Source of the DNA: Mycobacterium sp. URHB0044 | Lineage (GTDB): Bacteria; Actinomycetota; Actinomycetes; Mycobacteriales; Mycobacteriaceae | Length of the DNA stretch: 64,000 nucleotides | NCBI RefSeq assembly: GCF_000620625.1 | Contig: NZ_JIAW01000006.1 | Span: forward strand, 248,001 to 312,000 | Reading direction: 5' to 3' | Shown here: one piece after another, positions 1 through 8,180 of the stretch | Position numbering within the stretch: position 1 is the first letter of the stretch | How the letters are laid out: every line of letters starts with the position of its first letter | Notes under the pieces: generated by a model | What the model was told of the DNA's origin: nothing | Seen by the model: only the letters and a program-made list of their open reading frames with translations | Databases searched by the model: none | Program-made: the position numbers and the translations under genes

Positions 1-115
1 TGCTGACTTTCGACGAAACGCTAACGAAGAATCGAACGCAGTGGGACGATCGCTCTACCTCTACGGAAGCCCGGGGTGTCCGACTAGAGCGTGAATATCG
101 AAGTCGGGGCTTTCC

Positions 116-2218
116 ATGGGGGCAATGATGGGTGCAAGTGCATACGTAGGTCGTGTCGGAGCTTTGGCGGTCGCGTTGGGGGTGGGCATCGCGGTGGCCG
201 CCGGCCAAGGGGTGGCGTCGGCCGACACCCCGGATCCGAGTTCGCCATCGGCAGCGTCGACGACCGATACCTCGACCGAAGCGCCGTCGGGGACCTCTGG
301 TTCGACGCAGCCAGCGACGCAACCGTCGAACTCGGCGCCGGCATCCGGCATCACGTCCAGGGGCACCGTGAGCGCCCCGTCTGGCGTGGCGGTCAGCACC
401 GGAGGGGCACAACTCAGCGGCACCACGGTGCACGACGACGACCAGACCGCATCCGAGGAACTGGACGACGAGACCGTTGCGCCGAGTGCTTCGTCGGCAC
501 CGGCTCCGTCGTCTGAATCGCGGACCAGGAAGCTGTCCAACCGGAATGAGACCCCGCCGACTCTGGCTTCGGTGAGCCGCAGTTCGGTGTCACCAACCCC
601 AGCGCGCCCGGCGGCCGCCGTAACCGACACGGTCGCAACCGCGAAACTCGCTGCGAAGGACGTCGCGGATACGGTCATCCACCGGGTAGCGGACGCCGTG
701 GTGTCGATGGCCGTCGCCGAGCCGGCTCCCGTGAAAGCCGCAGCACCGGTCGCGATGACCGCCGCTGCCACCGAACCCTCCGCGCCGGTGACTGCGCCCG
801 TGCAAACTCTGCTGTCGAACGTGTTGGCCGCCTTCGGATTCGGCCCGCTCGCCACGAATACGCCATTCATTCCCGTCCCGTTCCCGGGAGCGTTGGCGCT
901 CTTGGCCTTTGGGGCACGCCGTGAATTCGAGCAGAATGTGTCCAGCCTGGGCGCGACCTCGACCACGAGTAGTACGCCGGTGGCCACCGCGGCGTTCGCG
1001 GCCGCCCCCACCGCAGCCGTCACGGTGCCGGTGACCACGCGCATCGGCTGGGTGACGGGCCCCAACGGCGTGAACGACACGGCCCGGCGGTTCGGCATCG
1101 CGGGTACCGACGTTGGGACCATGTGGGACAACGGGATCACCGCAGACAACCCGGCCACGACGATCGTCGAGCAGCGCGAAGTTCTCATGGCGTTCGGCGA
1201 CACGTTCAGCGGTCCCGCCATGACTGGCGCATGGCGGATGAACACGCTCTTCCGCAGTCCTGACGTTGTGCTGTCGGACGGATTGTTCGTACCGACTGGC
1301 GTCGTACATGATCCGGGCGCCTACAGCGGCTCACCGATGACGTACCCGAACTTCTCCAGGGAGATCATCGGCAACTACCACTACGGCACCTCCCCCGAGG
1401 TGACGATGATCCCGACCGCCGGGATCGCCGTTCCGGGGGCGGGCGTGAACGGCGCGACGCGGCAATACATCAACTTCATGGCCGTGAAGTCCTGGGATAC
1501 GCCGGGCCGGTGGACGACGAACTACTCGGCGATCGCGTACTCGGACGACAACGGCCAGAACTGGACCGTGGTGCCGCCGTCATCCGTCCGCGCGGCCCGG
1601 TGGGGTAGCGCAACCGTGCCCTACGTGCCGGGCAACGAGAACTTTCAGCAGGGCGCCTTCGTCAAGCCACCGGCCGGTTCTTCGGATGCCGCTGCGGGCT
1701 GGGTCTATTCGTACGGCACTCCCGCGGGACGCGGCGGCACGGTGTACGTGTCGCGGGTCAACCAGTATCAGATTCTCGACCAGACCAAGTATCAGTACTG
1801 GAATGGCACGACGTGGGTTGCCAACAGGCCGTCCGCCGCCACGCCGATCCTCCCGGGCACGAAGACGAGCGGGTTCTTCGGGTGGGGCGCCACCACGACC
1901 TACCCCAGCGTCAGCGAGATGTCGGTGCAGTACAACCCGTACTTGAAGCAGTACGTCATGCTCTACGCCGACCAGAACAACAACGTCGTGATGCGGACGT
2001 CGACTACGCCGCAGGGCACCTGGTCGGCGCCGAAGACGCTGGTGACCTCTGCGCAGTATCCCGGTCTGTATGCGCCGATGATCCATCCGTGGTCGGGAAC
2101 GAGTCAGTTGAGAAAGGCCGACGGCACTCCGGAGGATCCGCAGTATCTTTACTGGAATCTGTCGCAGTGGAATGAGTACAACGTGGCGTTGATGCGCACC
2201 GACCTGAGCAGGGTGTAG
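116..2218 (+). CDS. Secreted DUF4185 domain protein
   Basis: A 700-residue exported protein. Residues 1 to about 36 form a signal peptide: a short N-terminus, a hydrophobic Ala/Val/Gly stretch, and a likely cleavage site after VASA before DTPD. A long Ser/Thr/Pro/Ala-rich low-complexity region follows to about residue 300. The last 400 residues form a globular domain beginning near RIGWVTGPNG, with the W/Y/G-rich pattern I associate with DUF4185, a sialidase-like beta-propeller domain common in mycobacterial secreted proteins. Enzyme activity is unknown. A second ATG lies 9 bases inside the chosen start and is equally possible. The stop codon overlaps the start of the next gene by one base (TAGTG), so the two are probably co-translated. 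Confidence 0.8.
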   Translation: MGAMMGASAYVGRVGALAVALGVGIAVAAGQGVASADTPDPSSPSAASTTDTSTEAPSGTSGSTQPATQPSNSAPASGITSRGTVSAPSGVAVSTGGAQLSGTTVHDDDQTASEELDDETVAPSASSAPAPSSESRTRKLSNRNETPPTLASVSRSSVSPTPARPAAAVTDTVATAKLAAKDVADTVIHRVADAVVSMAVAEPAPVKAAAPVAMTAAATEPSAPVTAPVQTLLSNVLAAFGFGPLATNTPFIPVPFPGALALLAFGARREFEQNVSSLGATSTTSSTPVATAAFAAAPTAAVTVPVTTRIGWVTGPNGVNDTARRFGIAGTDVGTMWDNGITADNPATTIVEQREVLMAFGDTFSGPAMTGAWRMNTLFRSPDVVLSDGLFVPTGVVHDPGAYSGSPMTYPNFSREIIGNYHYGTSPEVTMIPTAGIAVPGAGVNGATRQYINFMAVKSWDTPGRWTTNYSAIAYSDDNGQNWTVVPPSSVRAARWGSATVPYVPGNENFQQGAFVKPPAGSSDAAAGWVYSYGTPAGRGGTVYVSRVNQYQILDQTKYQYWNGTTWVANRPSAATPILPGTKTSGFFGWGATTTYPSVSEMSVQYNPYLKQYVMLYADQNNNVVMRTSTTPQGTWSAPKTLVTSAQYPGLYAPMIHPWSGTSQLRKADGTPEDPQYLYWNLSQWNEYNVALMRTDLSRV

Positions 2219-2721
2219 TGCCGGGGACCATCCAGAACATCGGCATGGCCGTGACGACGGTCGTCGCGGTCGCGACGCTCGGGGTGCCAGCGTCTGCCTA
2301 CGCGGATCCCGTTGTACCGCAGGCTGATAGCCCGTGTTCGGAGCAGCTTGCCGGGACGCTCACCAAGCTGCCCGACGGAACGACCGTCCTGCAGTGCCAG
2401 GCCGTGGCGGGCGCTCATCGATGGTCCACGTACGCCAGTCCCTATCCGAACACCGACACGTGGCTGAGCTACGGTCCCGGCTTGAGGCTGCACGGTCAAG
2501 GCAAGCGCAACCCGGAGATCATGTCGGGCCGCTGGGTTGGCTCGCCGCTGGACTCGGACGGCCAGTGCAGCGCAGAGCAGTCGGCGGTCGTCAGTGCCGG
2601 CGAGGTCGGTCCGCCCCAGCTGTCGAGGGGCCAGCCAGGACAACCGCTCGAATTCGAGGTGTTGCCACTGGTTTTCGACATCGCGCTAACGGGCGACTGC
2701 GTTTGGCAGAAGGTGGAGTAA
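2218..2721 (+). CDS. Conserved mycobacterial secreted protein, function unknown
   Basis: A 167-residue protein starting at GTG that shares one base with the upstream stop. An internal ATG at 2245 could also serve. The N-terminus is a signal peptide (GMAVTTVVAVATLGVPASAYA, cleaved before DPVV). The mature part has four or more cysteines and motifs such as PYPNTDTWLSYGPG and LHGQGKRNP, which I recognise from a widespread family of small mycobacterial exported proteins with no assigned function. The tight coupling to the DUF4185 gene suggests export together and perhaps joint action at the cell surface. That role is inference. Confidence 0.72.
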   Translation: MPGTIQNIGMAVTTVVAVATLGVPASAYADPVVPQADSPCSEQLAGTLTKLPDGTTVLQCQAVAGAHRWSTYASPYPNTDTWLSYGPGLRLHGQGKRNPEIMSGRWVGSPLDSDGQCSAEQSAVVSAGEVGPPQLSRGQPGQPLEFEVLPLVFDIALTGDCVWQKVE

Positions 2722-2738
2722 CCGTCGAGCTGAACCGG

Positions 2739-2981
2739 TTACTTGGACTTGGCCGACGCCTTGCCGCCCTTGCGACCGGCAGCCTTCTTCTGTGCGGTGT
2801 TTCCACCACTGCCGCTGCCACTGCTGCGCCTGCTTTGACTGCTGCCCGAGCTCTTGCCGCCTTTACTGGAGGATTCGGGCGAGTTCGAGATCGCCGCGGC
2901 CCGGGACTTGCTCATTCCCTTCTTGCGCAAGCCCTCGTACTGCTTGTCGTTCTTCACACTTGAACCATGATCCTTTGTCAT
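2739..2981 (-). CDS. Small basic Ser/Lys-rich protein (DUF7218-like)
   Basis: An 80-residue protein beginning MTKDHGSSVKNDKQYEGLRKKG. I placed the start at this ATG rather than 12 codons upstream because the family pattern (K-D-H-G-S-S-V-K, then Y-E-x-L-R, then S-K-x-x-A-A-x-I-x-N) starts here and GGAGG lies just ahead. The conserved N-terminal 45 residues are followed by a low-complexity Ser/Gly/Lys tail ending GGKASAKSK. Related short proteins in actinobacteria are annotated as a domain of unknown function resembling Rho-N/SAP-like nucleic-acid binders. The basic tail fits nucleic-acid binding, but no function is established. It converges with the secreted protein gene ending at 2721. Confidence 0.65.
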   Translation of the reverse strand: MTKDHGSSVKNDKQYEGLRKKGMSKSRAAAISNSPESSSKGGKSSGSSQSRRSSGSGSGGNTAQKKAAGRKGGKASAKSK

Positions 2982-3649
2982 CACGCCTCCTCGGTCGTGT
3001 TCGTTCCGAGTACCCATCTTCAGGTGGAGGACACCTGGCGGGGAGGGCGCGCGCGTGGCCTCGCCGCACGGTCCTTGGGCGCAGCTGCCAACGGGAAACT
3101 CTGGGCTGACGGTTATCTACGCAACCGTTGATAATGGCGTCGGCAGCAGCGATTCACACAAATAGAAGTTTGCTACACGTTATAGATATGATACGTGTTC
3201 ACGACCCCGATGACGTCGCGAGACGACTTCATTAGAGACGCAAGGACGCCGCGCGGGCGTGCCCCCCTACTCGGGCTGCGCACATCGACGGCAAAGTGTG
3301 AACACGTGGAAACAGCAGCGCGAGCGTCGAAACGTGCTGCAGAGCAGCGATAATACGAACTCCGCAGGTGATCGTAGTTTGCGATCGTTCCAAGCGGCGT
3401 CTTCGTCGTGGTGATTATTCGATCGGCGAAGGATAGAAACCGTCTTTCCCATACGTCAATTTAAAGGCAACCCCGACCCCCTTTTTCCGCGTTGACGGAT
3501 GCGGCGAATATGAGTGTGCTGGCCGGTCCGAATTTCGGCTCTTGACTGGCCAGTCAGGCGACCATACATTGTTTGCTGTTGGATTGTTACCAATATCACA
3601 GCAAGACCTGCTAGAGCGGGCCGGGCACATCTAGTCGAGGGGCTGCAGC
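2982..3649. other. Long intergenic region, AT-richer than its surroundings
   Basis: About 670 bases without a convincing gene. Open frames here are short and lack mycobacterial codon bias. The segment 3100-3600 is visibly richer in A/T than the flanks. An imperfect inverted repeat with ACACGT/ACGTGT ends lies at 3175-3198. The last 110 bases carry a good promoter candidate for the PGRS gene (separate entry). The first part should hold the promoter of the minus-strand gene ending at 2739. Confidence 0.6.
3542..3570 (+). promoter_or_regulatory. Promoter with palindromic operator over the -35 box
   Basis: TTGACT at 3542-3547 and TACATT at 3565-3570 are separated by exactly 17 bases, a sigma-A-type arrangement about 80 bases upstream of the PGRS start codon. 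The -35 box is embedded in a perfect 14-base palindrome, TGACTGGCCAGTCA, at 3543-3556. That is where a repressor would block RNA polymerase. No regulator gene lies next to it. Confidence 0.5.
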
Positions 3650-5068
3650 ATGGGAAAACATCGCAAGACAACGCGGATATCGGCTCGTCAGTACGCAGCG
3701 ACGGGCGTGGGCGGAGCCGCCATGATCGGCGTCGGCGTACTGCTGGCCGCTCCTCCGGGCGCACCGTCGCCGGCCCAAGCCTCCCCCGCGGTTCAGCTGA
3801 TGAACACCGAGTCTGCATTGGCGCCCCAATCCCCGGCCTTTTGGTGGCTGGGTGACGGCGACGGCAGCCTGATCGGGAACAGCGTCACCCCGAACGCGCT
3901 TCTCAGTGCACTCACTCCCAGCCCGCTGCTCGCTCCAGTCAACGGCTTCAACATCTTCAATCCCATCGGTGCGGGCGGCTGGCTGATCGGCGACGGCATC
4001 GACGCCCAGGCGGGCTGTGTGGGAGATGCGTGCAACGGCGGCAACGCGGGATTGTTGTTCGGCACCGGCGGTGACGGGTTCAACGGCGGCCGCGGTGGCG
4101 CCGGCGGATGGTTCTTCGGCACCGGCGGCGCCGGCGGGCAAGGCGTCACCGGTACCGCTGGCGACACTGCCGGCGAAGCGGGCGGCAAGGGTGGCCAAGG
4201 CGGCGTCGGCGGCGCCGGCGGGTTCTTCTTCGGCACCGGCGGAGTCGGCGGCAAGGGCGGGACCGGCGGCGACGGGTTCACCAACGGTGGAGTGGATCCA
4301 GGCGGCATCGGCGGCGCCGGCGGAGATGCGGGAGCCGGCGGCGGCGGCGGGTTCTTCTTCGGCAGCGCCGGCGGAACGGGCAACGGCGGCACCGGCGGCG
4401 ATGGCGGCCAGGGCTCCAACTTCGACAACGCCATCGGCGGCACCGGCGCTGCTGGTGGCGCCGGAGGTGCGGGCGAGGTCGGCGGCACCGGCGGCTCGGG
4501 TGGCCAAGGCGGCACCGGTGGCGGCGGCTTCGGCGGCGGCACCGGCGGCTCCGGCGGCCAGGGCGGCACCGGCACCACGACCGGCGGCGCCGGTGGCGTG
4601 GGCGGCCAAGGCGGGACTGGCGACAGCAACACCTCTGCCGGCGGCGACGGTGCCGTCGGCGGCACCGGCGGCACCGGCGGGAAGGGCGGCACAGGCGCCA
4701 CCGGTGGCGACGGCGGTCTCGGAGGCGGCGGCGGGACCGGCGGCGAGGGCGGCACCGGTGCGGGCTCCACCGGCGGCGATGGCGGCACCGGCGGCCAAGG
4801 CGGCCAGGGCGGAATCGGCACCAATGGCGCAGGCGGCGACGGCGCTACGGGCGGTACCGGCGGCACCGGCGGCTCCACCGGTGCCGGCGGGGCCGGTGGC
4901 AACGGCGGCACGGGCGGCGGGGGCGGCGACGGAGGCCCTGGCAGCAGCGGCAACACCCCCGGCACCGGCGCCAACACCGGCACCAACCCCGGCAACAACC
5001 ACAACGGCGCCGAGGGCGGCGCCGGCGGTGCGGGCGGTGCAGGCGGCGGAGGCGCCCCCGGCGCCTGA
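3650..5068 (+). CDS. PGRS-type glycine-rich repeat protein lacking a PE domain
   Basis: A 472-residue protein. Residues 1-45 have a basic start (MGKHRKTTR) and a hydrophobic Ala/Gly/Val segment ending PAQAS, which looks like a signal peptide. A unique region to about residue 120 contains [25 protein letters not shown] and two cysteines. From about residue 125 to the end it is GGxGG repeats of PE-PGRS type ([25 protein letters not shown]), with recurring FFFGTGG blocks. The usual 90-110 residue PE domain (Pro-Glu near the N-terminus, helical) is absent, so export by ESX-5 through a PE module is not expected. A surface-exposed or wall-associated role is inferred. The Pro-rich open frame on the opposite strand is a shadow of the repeats. 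Confidence 0.78.
   Translation: MGKHRKTTRISARQYAATGVGGAAMIGVGVLLAAPPGAPSPAQASPAVQLMNTESALAPQSPAFWWLGDGDGSLIGNSVTPNALLSALTPSPLLAPVNGFNIFNPIGAGGWLIGDGIDAQAGCVGDACNGGNAGLLFGTGGDGFNGGRGGAGGWFFGTGGAGGQGVTGTAGDTAGEAGGKGGQGGVGGAGGFFFGTGGVGGKGGTGGDGFTNGGVDPGGIGGAGGDAGAGGGGGFFFGSAGGTGNGGTGGDGGQGSNFDNAIGGTGAAGGAGGAGEVGGTGGSGGQGGTGGGGFGGGTGGSGGQGGTGTTTGGAGGVGGQGGTGDSNTSAGGDGAVGGTGGTGGKGGTGATGGDGGLGGGGGTGGEGGTGAGSTGGDGGTGGQGGQGGIGTNGAGGDGATGGTGGTGGSTGAGGAGGNGGTGGGGGDGGPGSSGNTPGTGANTGTNPGNNHNGAEGGAGGAGGAGGGGAPGA
4030..5062 (+). repeat. PGRS-like GGC-rich coding repeat
   Basis: About 1 kb of degenerate 9-base repeats of the GGCGGCACC / GGCGGCGCC kind, encoding Gly-Gly-X. It lies wholly within the PGRS protein gene. 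Such tracts vary in length between strains and cause assembly errors. Confidence 0.85.
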
Positions 5069-5087
5069 CTCCGGTACTCGCGATGGA

Positions 5088-5126
5088 TCGAGCCGCACTC
5101 TGACCCTCAGTCAGGGTGCGGCTCGA
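5088..5126. terminator. Bidirectional terminator between convergent genes
   Basis: A perfect 11-base stem (TCGAGCCGCAC pairing with GTGCGGCTCGA) extends through a 2-base mismatch to TGAC/GTCA around a CCTCA loop. It sits between the 3' ends of the PGRS gene and the MFS gene. There is no long U tract, as usual in mycobacteria. Confidence 0.7.
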
Positions 5127-5137
5127 CCGCGAAATAC

Positions 5138-6652
5138 TCAGGGCGACCGAGGAAGCTGCGCGCCCTCGGCGCGGACCGAGCCCCGTCGCTTGGCAACGCC
5201 GGCGGCGGCCAGCGGGGTGGCGACGTCCTCGAGCGATCTGCCTTCGGCATCGACGGCGAGGAACCACGCCACCAGACCGCCAATGACCATCACGGCGGCA
5301 CCGAGCAGGTAGCCCAGGAACAGTCGGAACGGTTGGGAGCCGTCGCCGATGAGCGCTCCGTAGATGACCGGCCCCAGGGCGCCGAAGCATTGCGCGATCG
5401 CGAAGAAGACGGCGATGGCCTTGGCCCTCACCTCGAGCGGGAAGATCTCGCTCACGGTCAGGTACGCCGAGCTGGCGCCCGCCGAGGCGAAGTAGAAGAC
5501 GATGCACCACGCGATGGTCTGGGTGATGGCGTTCAGCACCCCGGCGTTGAAGAGCACGGCGCTGATGGCCAGCAGGATCCCGGACAGGATGTAGGTGCCG
5601 GCGATCATCTTCCTGCGGCCGATCGTGTCGAAGAAGTGACCGATGGTCAGTGGCCCGGCGAGGTTGCCGACGGCGAACGCGATCAGATACAGCGGCGTCG
5701 CCTCCGAGGCGACGCCATAGAACTTGCCCAACACCAGCGTGTAGGTGAAGAAGATCGCGTTGTAGAGGAACGACTGGCTGATCATCATGACGGCGCCCAG
5801 AATCGACCGACTTGGGTAGTCCCGGAACAGCACTCGGGTCAGCGCGATGTAGCCGATCTTCTCGGTGGGCCGCAGTTCGATGGCCTTGCTCTCGTCGACG
5901 CGGGGCAGTGCGACGCCGCTGGCCTCCACCTCCTCCTCGATGAAGGCGATCGACTGTTCGGCGGCTTCTTCGCGTCCGTTCATGACCTGCCAACGCGGGC
6001 TCTCCGGGAGGTTTCGACGTACCACCAGGATCACCAGACCCAGCACGGGGCCGATCAGGAAGGCGAGCCGCCAACCCAGGCTCAGGTCGATGACCCTCAG
6101 GAAGAGGAATGTCCCCAACGTTCCGAGAACCGCTCCCGCCCAATAGGTTCCGTTGATGGCGATGTCGACGCGGCCCCGGAATCGCGCCGGGATGAGTTCG
6201 TCGATCGCCGAGTTGATGGCCGCGTACTCGCCGCCGATGCCCATGCCGGCGATGAACCGGGTGACGTAGAGGAAGGCCAACCAGCCGGCGCCGTTGCCCA
6301 GGGTCAGCGCCGTCAGGCCACTGCCGGCGAGATACACGCCCAGCGTGACCATGAACAGGTTGCGTCGGCCCAGCTTGTCGGACAGGCGCCCGAAGAACAG
6401 TGCGCCGACGACCTCGCCTGCCAGGTACACCGTGGCCAGGAGTCCTACTGCGGCCGACGACAATCCGAGCGTCTCGGGCTGTGTCAGCGTCTCGGCGACG
6501 GCGCTGGCGACGGTGATCTCGAGTCCGTCGAGGATCCAGGCCACCCCGAGCGCCACGACCATTCGCGTGTGAAACGCCGACCAGGGCAGTCGGTCGATGC
6601 GGGCTGGAATCAGACTGCGGATGGCACCTTCGGTGTCGGTTGGGCTCGCCAT
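5138..6652 (-). CDS. MFS transporter (metabolite/sugar:H+ symporter type)
   Basis: A 504-residue inner-membrane permease with twelve predicted membrane segments. The major facilitator signatures are clear: GRLSDKLGRRN in the loop after segment 2, and RFIAGMGIGGEYAAINSAIDELIPARFRGR after segment 4, the pattern of the sugar/metabolite:H+ symporter branch. The loop sequence RNLPESPRW follows segment 6. I chose the ATG at 6652 over one 22 codons upstream because it begins a normal cytosolic N-terminus (MASPTDTEGAIRSLIPARID) and has GGAGG just ahead. Substrate is unknown. No catabolic genes are attached, so context gives no help. Confidence 0.85.
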   Translation of the reverse strand: MASPTDTEGAIRSLIPARIDRLPWSAFHTRMVVALGVAWILDGLEITVASAVAETLTQPETLGLSSAAVGLLATVYLAGEVVGALFFGRLSDKLGRRNLFMVTLGVYLAGSGLTALTLGNGAGWLAFLYVTRFIAGMGIGGEYAAINSAIDELIPARFRGRVDIAINGTYWAGAVLGTLGTFLFLRVIDLSLGWRLAFLIGPVLGLVILVVRRNLPESPRWQVMNGREEAAEQSIAFIEEEVEASGVALPRVDESKAIELRPTEKIGYIALTRVLFRDYPSRSILGAVMMISQSFLYNAIFFTYTLVLGKFYGVASEATPLYLIAFAVGNLAGPLTIGHFFDTIGRRKMIAGTYILSGILLAISAVLFNAGVLNAITQTIAWCIVFYFASAGASSAYLTVSEIFPLEVRAKAIAVFFAIAQCFGALGPVIYGALIGDGSQPFRLFLGYLLGAAVMVIGGLVAWFLAVDAEGRSLEDVATPLAAAGVAKRRGSVRAEGAQLPRSP

Positions 6653-6767
6653 GTTCGCCTCCTTGCGCACGGGCCTGTAGGCAATCGGGATTTCCCGGCG
6701 AGGTGTGGTTGGAAACACCGAACGACGAGCAAATACGCGGCCGCAAGATACGCGATGAAAGGGCTAA

Positions 6768-7181
6768 CTACCGCTTCTTTGCCGGTGCCACCTTCGGCTT
6801 CACGTTGCGGTGCTCGTTGCAGCGCCAGCAGTCATAGGACGAGTCGGCTTCCGGGATGTCGTTCTCGGCGCCGCAGCGTGGACACACGAACCGCTGGCGT
6901 CCGGGAGCGGCCTTCCGCTTCACCTCCGGTGCAGGTGTCGGCAGCACCAACGGGTCCATCGCACCGTGGGGAGCGATCAGCGCGAAGCCGACGCCGAACG
7001 GGCCGAGGAAGAAGAACGTGGCGAAGAACCACCCAACGCCGTTGCGGCCCTTGTTCTCCGCGATGAGCGCCGCCACGACTGCAGGCAGAAGCCACACGAA
7101 GACGATCAGCAGCAGGACGAACAGCACCGGACCCAAGAAGATGATGGGATTCCAGTTGTCGTCGGCGGCCAGTAGTTCCAT
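6768..7181 (-). CDS. Small membrane protein with C-terminal zinc ribbon
   Basis: A 137-residue protein starting MELLAADDNW. Two hydrophobic segments (about residues 12-40 and 48-70) suggest two membrane passes. The C-terminal tail has a CPRCG ... CWRC zinc-ribbon motif followed by a basic end (KPKVAPAKKR). The open frame extends 100 codons further upstream, but that part has no coding character, and a GGGGGA tract sits ahead of the chosen ATG. Function unknown; the layout resembles small membrane-anchored zinc-ribbon proteins of actinobacteria. Confidence 0.7.
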   Translation of the reverse strand: MELLAADDNWNPIIFLGPVLFVLLLIVFVWLLPAVVAALIAENKGRNGVGWFFATFFFLGPFGVGFALIAPHGAMDPLVLPTPAPEVKRKAAPGRQRFVCPRCGAENDIPEADSSYDCWRCNEHRNVKPKVAPAKKR

Positions 7182-7306
7182 TCCCCCAGTACCTCCCCGT
7201 TGACGCGCTCGGGGCAATCTTTCCAGCGCGAAGGTGGTCAGAACATCCGAACCGTGGGGAAGTACCCGATTCTTCGTACTCGTGATCTGCGCCGGTCGCC
7301 GCCGCC

Positions 7307-8019
7307 GTGATCGCTCTCTGCTGGGCGGCGGTGATATTGGCCGCTCCGATTGCCAGCACCGTTCTGCTGGGCAACGGGCTCGACATCGAGGTGCTACCTC
7401 GACAACACCAGCAATCAGATGAATGCGTGACGATGGGCTCGGTGCCCACGGTGCACGGCGGCTACGGCGTCGACCCTGCACGTGATGATCAACCGGAAAT
7501 CAAGCCGAATACCCCTACCACTGCATCAACGGCCAGACCGCGAGCTGGGGTCTCGGGACCGACCCCAACGCGACGTTCACGTTGGGGTTCAGGCCTGTCG
7601 CAAGAAGGACCTCGAAGGCGACTGATGCACGGCGTATTCGGACTACATCTACCCCGCCGCCACAGCCGGTGAAGTGTCCGTCCTACTCGCCTACTCCAAC
7701 CGTTCCGGCCGGCCAAAAGTGTGCTCCGGCTCCGGAAGTGACCCAGACGGCGACACCGGGGGCGCCGCTCGGTGGCGGTACCCCAGCACTGCCTCCCCCG
7801 GCAGGGCACACCGTGCTCGAGGATGCGCAGCTATATGACGTGCCTGGCGGCGAGGGCACCGTGATCGGTGAGCTCAAGAAGGGTGACGCGGTCACGCTGA
7901 ACGGCCCGTGCCCGATCAAGCTCGCCGACCCCGGTGACCCGAACAACGGCTGGTGCAAAGTCACCGACACCACACTGAAGCTGGCGGGTGCGGTGTGGGG
8001 AGACGCGATTTCGAAGTAG
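7307..8019 (+). pseudogene. Frameshifted exported protein with C-terminal SH3-like domain
   Basis: Coding character moves between the three frames here. A hydrophobic N-terminal segment (VIALCWAAVILAAPIAS) and the sequence to GGYGV read in one frame. PYHCINGQTASWGLGTDPN reads in a second. QACRKKDLEGD, then a stop, then CTAYSDYIYPAATAGEVSVL reads in a third. The Pro-rich linker and the C-terminal 75 residues (HTVLEDAQLYDVPGGEGTVIG onward, SH3-like) return to the second frame and end at 8019. All segments keep high third-position GC, so one ancestral gene with several frameshifts explains them best. The intact C-terminal frame could still be translated from an internal start near 7582. Sequencing error is possible but would need several events. 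Confidence 0.5.
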
Positions 8020-8180
8020 GGACGTACTCGCGTTGAGCCGCCAGCCCTCGCGTTGCCTTGGGACAATTTGTGCCCGGTCGAAAGCACGGCTGCGCGAGTG
8101 CGGAGCGATCGTTGAAAGTTGGCAGGCGGGTACAGTGCGGTCAGGCCAAGAATGCGACCCTGCTTCGATAGGCTCGCAAC

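Noticed and set aside
61..1245. 394-residue minus-strand frame opposite the DUF4185 gene
   Set aside because: Composition mirrors the low-complexity region; no ribosome site or domain, while the plus frame has a signal peptide and DUF4185 features.
3255..3275. GTGCCCCC match to the tRNA-Leu 3' end as a distant att site
   Set aside because: Only 8 bases match and the following sequence differs; no convincing second attachment site was found in the window.
4030..5062. CRISPR-like periodic repeat
   Set aside because: Repeats are 9-base codon-phase Gly-Gly-X units without spacers.
3611..5098. Long minus-strand frames (Ala- and Pro-rich) opposite the PGRS gene, and a plus-strand Ala-rich frame from 4017
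   Set aside because: They are shadows of the GGC repeat; a signal peptide and unique N-terminus occur only in the 3650-5068 frame.
5333..7066. 577-residue plus-strand frame opposite the MFS transporter
   Set aside because: Antisense shadow of a clear membrane transporter, with charged non-globular composition.
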